A stretch of 64,000 nucleotides of DNA from Liopterus haemorrhoidalis (lineage: Eukaryota; Arthropoda; Insecta; Coleoptera; Dytiscidae), in NCBI GenBank assembly GCA_963971575.1, contig OZ020618.1, positions 48,622,509 to 48,686,508 on the forward strand, written 5' to 3'. Below are positions 50,591 to 64,000 of the stretch, in pieces. How positions within the stretch are numbered: position 1 is the stretch's first letter; every line of letters starts with the position of its first letter. The notes below the pieces were generated by a model. It saw nothing but the letters and a program-made list of their open reading frames with translations. It was not told the DNA's origin and did no database searches. The translations under genes were made by a program, and so were the position numbers.

Positions 50591-51284
50591 TATATTAAAA
50601 GATATAGCCTCCAATTTTATTTCGACAGAATATTATAAATATTATAACTACATATTAATATGCTTGATAATCATATTATTTCTATAAACTCAATTCATTG
50701 ATATAATTTTTCTATTTAATTTGCACAGTCATTTTGTTATAATTCATCATCAAAGTTTTTTATATTAGTATGTCCTGAAAATTCTTAGTAAGCAATAAAT
50801 TTAGTAATATTCATTATATATTTAGCTGTTAACGAGTTTACGAAATATAAGGAATTATTTTATTTTTAAAATTTCACGGTGTAATTTTCAAGTTTTAGTC
50901 ATATAACATTTTCGTATGACAGTTATTATAAAGTATAAAATTATAGTTACGATAAATTGCCAACATAATTTCTTATGATAAAATATACTAATTTAGATCT
51001 TTAGCTACGTTTAACGATAATTATGCCAAAGACTAGTATGGTGAGTCAAAATGAGCATTGTAACAATAATAATTATAATAATAAATTAAATAATAATAAT
51101 CTATTATCATCTCACTGTGGATTAATGTATGATTGCTGAATAACACAAGTACTAATTTAAGAGGTATAAATTAAAAATACTAAATTAATACAAATTAATA
51201 AATTATACTCTCAATTTTTAAATTAAGTTTTGCTATTGACAAATTAATTTTTATTATTATTTTTAGAACAACAATTCTGTTTCG

Positions 51285-51845
51285 GTGGAACGGGGACCAG
51301 TGGCGTAGAGGTCAGCCACATACTCCCTCCCCAGAAACAGCGCTCTGGTAAAATTTGGAATTTTGACTGTTCTTCCAAAACGAGTTTTCTTCATTGTAGC
51401 ATTTCCAGTATTTCTTTCTTCTGACTTATTTTCATTTGGTAGTTCTTCATCCGAGTTCAGTAAGAATGCCGGTTTAAATCTATCAATGGAAATAGTTTAT
51501 TTTCCACGGTTAGTTAATATTTCATAAAAATTTTCTGTATGTCTCAGTACTTCAAAAGGTCCATCGTTTACTGGCTATAATGATGTAGGTTGTGCTAATG
51601 CCGAATAAAGTCATAAGAACTTGTATCTAAATTTGGATGAATGAAAATTTTCTTTGAATTTTGATAGTTAATTTTGATGGGTTTAAGTTTCTGCATTTGT
51701 TCTTTTAATTTATAAACGAAATTTGGTAAATTTTCGTTGGTTTTGTTTTCTGTGAAAAAATCAGCGGCTAATCTTAATGGTTCGCCGTAAGTCATTTCGG
51801 CAGCTGTTGTATTAAATTCTGGTACAAAAAAAAGGTAAACGTTGT
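51285..51845 (-). pseudogene. Ty3/Gypsy pol C-terminal fragment
   Basis: Minus strand: LVPEFNTTAAEMTYGEPLRL, KLKEQMQKLKPIKINYQNSK, KIFIHPNLDTSSYDFIRH, then (after a stop) GPFEVLRHTENFYEIL, TISIDRFKPAFLLNSDEEL, and RTVKIPNFTRALFLGREYV to a stop. This is the end of integrase and the chromodomain-like tail of a Gypsy element. A partial repeat of its terminal sequence is at 51960-52030. Confidence 0.75.
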
Positions 51846-52029
51846 AAGAACATTGTTCTTAAAAAATCGAACGCATTTAGCGAAGTACTGTTGATAGTTT
51901 TTTGTCACCAAGCACTGCTTCGGTTATTAGTTTTTTAAGCGGTGCGTTCCTCTGATTTCTCGAATTCGTGGATTAATCTTTTTTAAAGTCGGTGGAAACG
52001 GGTACCAGTGGCGTAGAGGTCAGCCATAT

Positions 52030-53640
52030 CACTTATAATACCATACGCAGGACCATCTACTGATTAGACCGCGCCCTGAGGCAAAAAATTAAGTATCGCG
52101 CCAAAAAGATGGCATTTGAGGTCGATTTTTGTAAAATCATAATAGTGGAGAGCAGTACCTATGGGCGGCTGACACCTAGCGGCGGCCCTGATCGACCCTG
52201 ATGTATTTATTATATTACAAGAAAAAATATATATATATTTTTTTTTTTTCTCAAATTTTGGCTTATGGATTTCTCCTTTGCCAGCTTCAATAACTTATTA
52301 TGTCCTGTACTAATTTTAATGATGTCGTTTTGGGATTTAACACGAAAGGAATGTAGAGGGAAGGGTAGTTTGCCAGTGAGGTCCGTCACGGCAGGACTTT
52401 GGCGATACTGTTTGGAGTGGGGCCTTGGGGAAGTTAACAGTAGAGATTTAATGTTACTAAATGAATATGATTTCCTAACTAATTAATTGTGCAAGCTTTT
52501 ATTGAGAATATATATTTTTTTTGTTAATAACCTAATCTGATATTGCTAAATGTTCATATTTGTGGAAGTCAAATATAAGGCTAAATTTTCATAAATTTCT
52601 TTATTGTTGTGGCTCAATAAAAAAAAAATAAAAAAATATTGAATTAGATGAGTAGCGTCCGTAGATTATAATATTATAAAGAAGTAATGCGATTCGGACA
52701 GGTCAGAAATTAAAACAATATTTTAACTTTTCGCTAATTTTTAGATTAATATTTTAAATCTTCATCAGAGCTGTAATAATAGTGTAGATATAATTTTATG
52801 TTACATTGTTGAAAGTATACTGCGCGACATTTGATTTTAAGTGTAATTTTTAGATATAATAGAAAATGAAGAAGATATAGTAAAGAAAATTATATAAATT
52901 AATTAGATATAAAATATGTATGTATGTAGGTAAATGTTTATATTGCAGGAGATGAAATATATTAAAGATCAAAAAGTCTTTTCCAATTCCTCATTTTTAA
53001 TATGAGTCTTTTTTTAAATTATTTAAGAAAATAGTTTTTGTTTTAAAAAAAATTAACAAGAGTTCTATTCAGTGACTCAAAAATAGTTTCATGAGGGGGG
53101 AGGGTTATAAAATGAGACGTATGGAAGTAATGCCAAACAAGGAAAATGCATCGAAGTAATAAAAAATCCAGCTATATGGGAGATTCTAACTCCCAAATCC
53201 CACCCGCCTGCGCCACTAGTTCTATTGTCGAGAATTTGTATTTGCATTCCGTTTTTTTTTTTTTTTAATTTCTTCACTCTTTTTGTTTTGTTTTTTTAAA
53301 TATTTTATAAATGTATATGCCATAATATACATTATATAACAACAAAATAATGTAAGCAATACAATATTTTGCCATTTTTAACCTCAACTGTTATCTATAT
53401 ACCACCAATGCGCATGCGTGTTCCGCTTCTGTAACTAACTTCATTCTTTTCTCAGTAACTGTCACTTAGATTTAACTTTCATAGCGACGTCACTACAGTT
53501 GGATATTACAGAATATGAAAAATGTTAAAGTTACTATGAAAGTCAGTATAAAAGTTATCTTGTAGTAACGTTACTACACGGTAACTATTATAGTAACTTT
53601 TTACAGACTTGATCTGAACCTGCTTTTTCTACTGAAAAGT
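52030..53640. other. spacer: duplicated retroelement tail and small MITE, no gene
   Basis: 52660-52820 matches 22090-22245 (minus strand GCTCTGATGAAGATTTAAAA, a retroelement tail). 53450-53610 is the undisrupted relative of the MITE split by the DD41D element at 36630. The rest is AT-rich with no supported coding sequence; the frames at 52265-52486 and 53089-53277 show no motif. Confidence 0.4.
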
Positions 53641-53644
53641 AGGT

Positions 53645-54010
53645 ACAACATGAATAATCTCTGAATGGCGTTACTGGCTAAGTAGGTTGTATGAGATTTC
53701 CATGTGAGTCCGCTGTCCATAATAACTCCTAGATATTTTGCTTTATTTTTTCAAGTGATCGATTCATTGAAAAGTTTACGTCTCTGTTTATCTGATGTCT
53801 TCGCCAGAAGAAGAATACTGCGGCAGTTTTTTCAACAATATTTTTTATACGGTATAGAGTATAGTATTAATCCAGATAGGTAAGGTATGTTTGTAGTTTG
53901 TCTGTAAGGATTTTAAGAGATGTTGATCTGGTGTAAATTGCAGTGTCATCTGCATATAGAGCTAAGTGGGCGTTAAAGATCTTTGGTGTATTGTACAAGT
54001 ATCTATATGA
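53645..54010 (-). pseudogene. jockey/CR1-like RT fragment with YADD
   Basis: Minus strand: AHLALYADDTAIYTRSTSLK, ILTDKLQTYLTYLD, then KTAAVFF and RRHQINRDVNFS, i.e. the catalytic YADD box and following region. Continuous with the VPQGSV part at about 54830-54990, from which it is separated by later insertions. Confidence 0.7.
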
Positions 54011-54085
54011 TCAAGTAATAGACCATTTAAAAAACTGTACAGCAATAGGAAGAGAGACAAGGACAATACAAGAGTGCCGAATCTA

Positions 54086-54546
54086 CAGTAGGTGGCCAAA
54101 TTATTAGGGACAGCACCCCACCCCCTGTAATTTTCAAGTTTAAATGCATTTTGTGAGAAAATGAATCATTTTTCTTCTATATTCTTGTTGCTGGTATCAT
54201 TATTATTTTAAAATGCGGGAGATCGCCAAAGAAATCATCACCACCAAGCGGCAATTTATAGAAACTCTTACACAACGCAAAAGTCTGCATAGAAAGCATG
54301 CCCAAACGCCTGGAAGCCGCAATCGCAGCAAAGGGTGGCATTACAAAATATAAAATTTTACTTAATTTGTTAAATTAACAATTTTTATACAAAAATAAAT
54401 GATTATGAAAAAGCAATTATGTCGTTTTATATTCTAAATAAAGCACTCTAATGAATAAAAATAAATACGAGACCCAAAGCCACTTATTTCCTCTTTTGGA
54501 AATTACAAAAAACCTGCACTGTCTCTAATAATTTGGCCACCCACTG
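54086..54546 (+). mobile_element. Tc1-like MITE (461 bp) retaining the transposase C-terminus
   Basis: TA-flanked CAGTAGGTGGCCAAATTATT and inverse GGCCACCCACTG. Internal frame SMPKRLEAAIAAKGGITKY followed by a stop matches the extreme C-terminus of Tc1 transposases. Internally deleted derivative. Absent from duplicate copy A. Confidence 0.75.
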
Positions 54547-55084
54547 TAGTGCCGGGACAACATGGATGAAAAAGATGTTACAGAAATGAAGAGAAAATGA
54601 ATTAGAAAAGGAAACATAAAAATATACTATTTCTTATAACTTATATGTACGTTTTTATTTTGTTTTTCTATTTTTTTTTTAAATTGTTTATTTTATTAGT
54701 ATATTAATTATTAGATAGTAATACATATTATTATTTATCTAGTTAGGTTTGGGAAATTAATGTAATTACTGTACTCCATTCAAAGCCGAAAAGCAAGAAT
54801 AAAGAATATCTATCTATCTACAACTATATGTTAAAAATAGTGGGACAAAGAACTGAACCTTGCGGCACACCTGCATGGATAGTATGGAGTGTAGAAAGAA
54901 TAGTTTTAATTTTTGCTTGGAATCTTCTGTTATGTAAGTAATTATTTAGGGTCAGAATTCAATACTTTGAAAATGTTGGATTATGTTGAATAAAAAGCTG
55001 CTGCGCACACCTATCTTATATATATTTTTATTTACCTTTTTACATTTCATATTAACAAAAATACTACAATGTTGCATGTTAAAA

Positions 55085-63090
<8,006 letters not shown>

Positions 63091-63129
63091 CTTAAAATTT
63101 CATCAACAAAATTAATGTTTCTTAATTTT

Positions 63130-64000
63130 AGGATGCGTGCTAAGAAAAACAACAGGGCAGAGCAACACGTAAGGGAAGAGTGAAGAAAGCAAGGTTGGTT
63201 ATGGGAAAGCTATGGAGTATAGGGGAGAGGAAGTTTAATGACGACGTCAAGTGGAGGATGAAGATATTCGATGCAATAGTGAAGATTATCCTTATGTACG
63301 GAGTAGAGATTTGGGGATGGAAGGAATGGGAAATGATGGAAAGGGTACAAGAGGGCTATATGAGATGGACATTGGGAGTAGACAGAACGACACCAGGATA
63401 TATTGTGAGAGAGGGAATGAAGAGGGAAGAGCTGAGAGTGGGTGCCGGAGCGAAGGGAAGAGAATAGGAAAATACTAAGGGACTACTGGGAAGAAAGAAT
63501 GAAGGAAGAACACAAAGACAAATTGTTGGCATGGAGGGAGAAGAAAAGAGTACGTTTGGAGGAGTGGAATGGACATAAGAAAAGCTGAAAGAAAGAGAAA
63601 TGAAGGAACGGATATAGTAGAAGAATTAAGAAGGAAGAACAAGGAGGTACAGGAGCAGGAAATAACAGACTGAATAGACAAATCGCTGAGTATGAAAAGT
63701 TATAAAGAGATAAGAGTCATCGGAATACTTGAAGGGGAAAGAGGAAGATCAGGGGATAGTCAGGAAGATAGCGAGGTTGAAATGCGACAACGAAGAAAGG
63801 AACAACAGGTACTGGACAAAGCCAGAAAACAAACTCTGTAGAATGTGCAAGAAAGAAGAGGAAACATTGCAGCATTTAGCGAAGAGATGCAGAAAGATGG
63901 CAGTCTGGGAGAAAGAGATAAAAGAACTGGTGAGTGAAGAAGGCAAGGGAGAAAGATAGGCAAGAGAACTGGAGGTAAGAAGGAAGGATATCGGAGAGGG
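63130..64000 (+). pseudogene. non-LTR family Y, ORF2 C-terminal part, continues past the window
   Basis: Frame 63180-63467: KKARLVMGKLWSIGERKFND, AIVKIILMYGVEIWGWKEWE, GYMRWTLGVDRTTPGYIVRE, then frame breaks, and 63729-63959: VRKIARLKCDNEERNNRYW, LCRMCKKEEETLQHLAKRC, MAVWEKEIKELVSEE. Purine-rich. Same family as 19770-20060 and 47910-48690. Lies in intron 1 of protease copy 5. Confidence 0.7.

Overview
This is eukaryotic, AT-rich, intron-containing nuclear DNA dense in transposons. It most likely comes from an insect, and a beetle is plausible. The evidence is a tandem family of seven-exon S1 serine proteases of gut-enzyme type, core promoters with TATA boxes, and a repeat load of mariner, Tc1, DD41D (rosa-like), hAT, piggyBac-like, Penelope-like, jockey/CR1-like and DINE-1/HINE-like elements. 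I see no prokaryotic genes, CRISPR array or rRNA.

The real genes are all on the minus strand and are paralogues of one secreted chymotrypsin-fold protease. Copy 1 (310-5568, first five exons; the rest lies left of the window) has a nonsense codon. Copy 2 (8926-16935) is complete and open, 259 codons. Copy 3 (22962-24432) is only the last two exons. Copy 4 (27706-43702) is complete and open, 259 codons. Copy 5 (55085-63090) has exons 2-7 and its first exon should lie beyond base 64000. Coding exon lengths of the two complete copies are identical (58, 74, 92, 139, 120, 147, 150 nt). Every copy whose exon 6 is visible carries Lys where trypsin has Asp189, so the primary specificity pocket is charge-inverted.

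Copy 3 exists because a segment near 21.66-24.69 kb is a duplicate of 50.67-58.61 kb. Transposons entered each duplicate afterwards, so each copy gives empty sites for the other's insertions. Almost everything else is transposon debris filling the introns and spacers, often nested (hAT in HINE-like element, mariner in LINE, DD41D in Penelope-like element, MITE in hAT MITE).

The most unusual system is a repeat family of about 1.0-1.6 kb (six copies or part copies). It has sub-terminal inverted repeats, a hairpin at one end and a (CAGA)n tract of very different length in each copy, which matches non-autonomous Helentrons (HINE/DINE-1). In five copies the same internal slot holds a tRNA-like cassette with A/B-box-like signals followed by a T-run, and the cassette sequence differs from copy to copy while its surroundings stay similar. 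A second oddity is a 37-40 bp minisatellite inside hAT-like MITEs that sits in opposite orientations in different copies. All calls come from reading the sequence; no database search was run.
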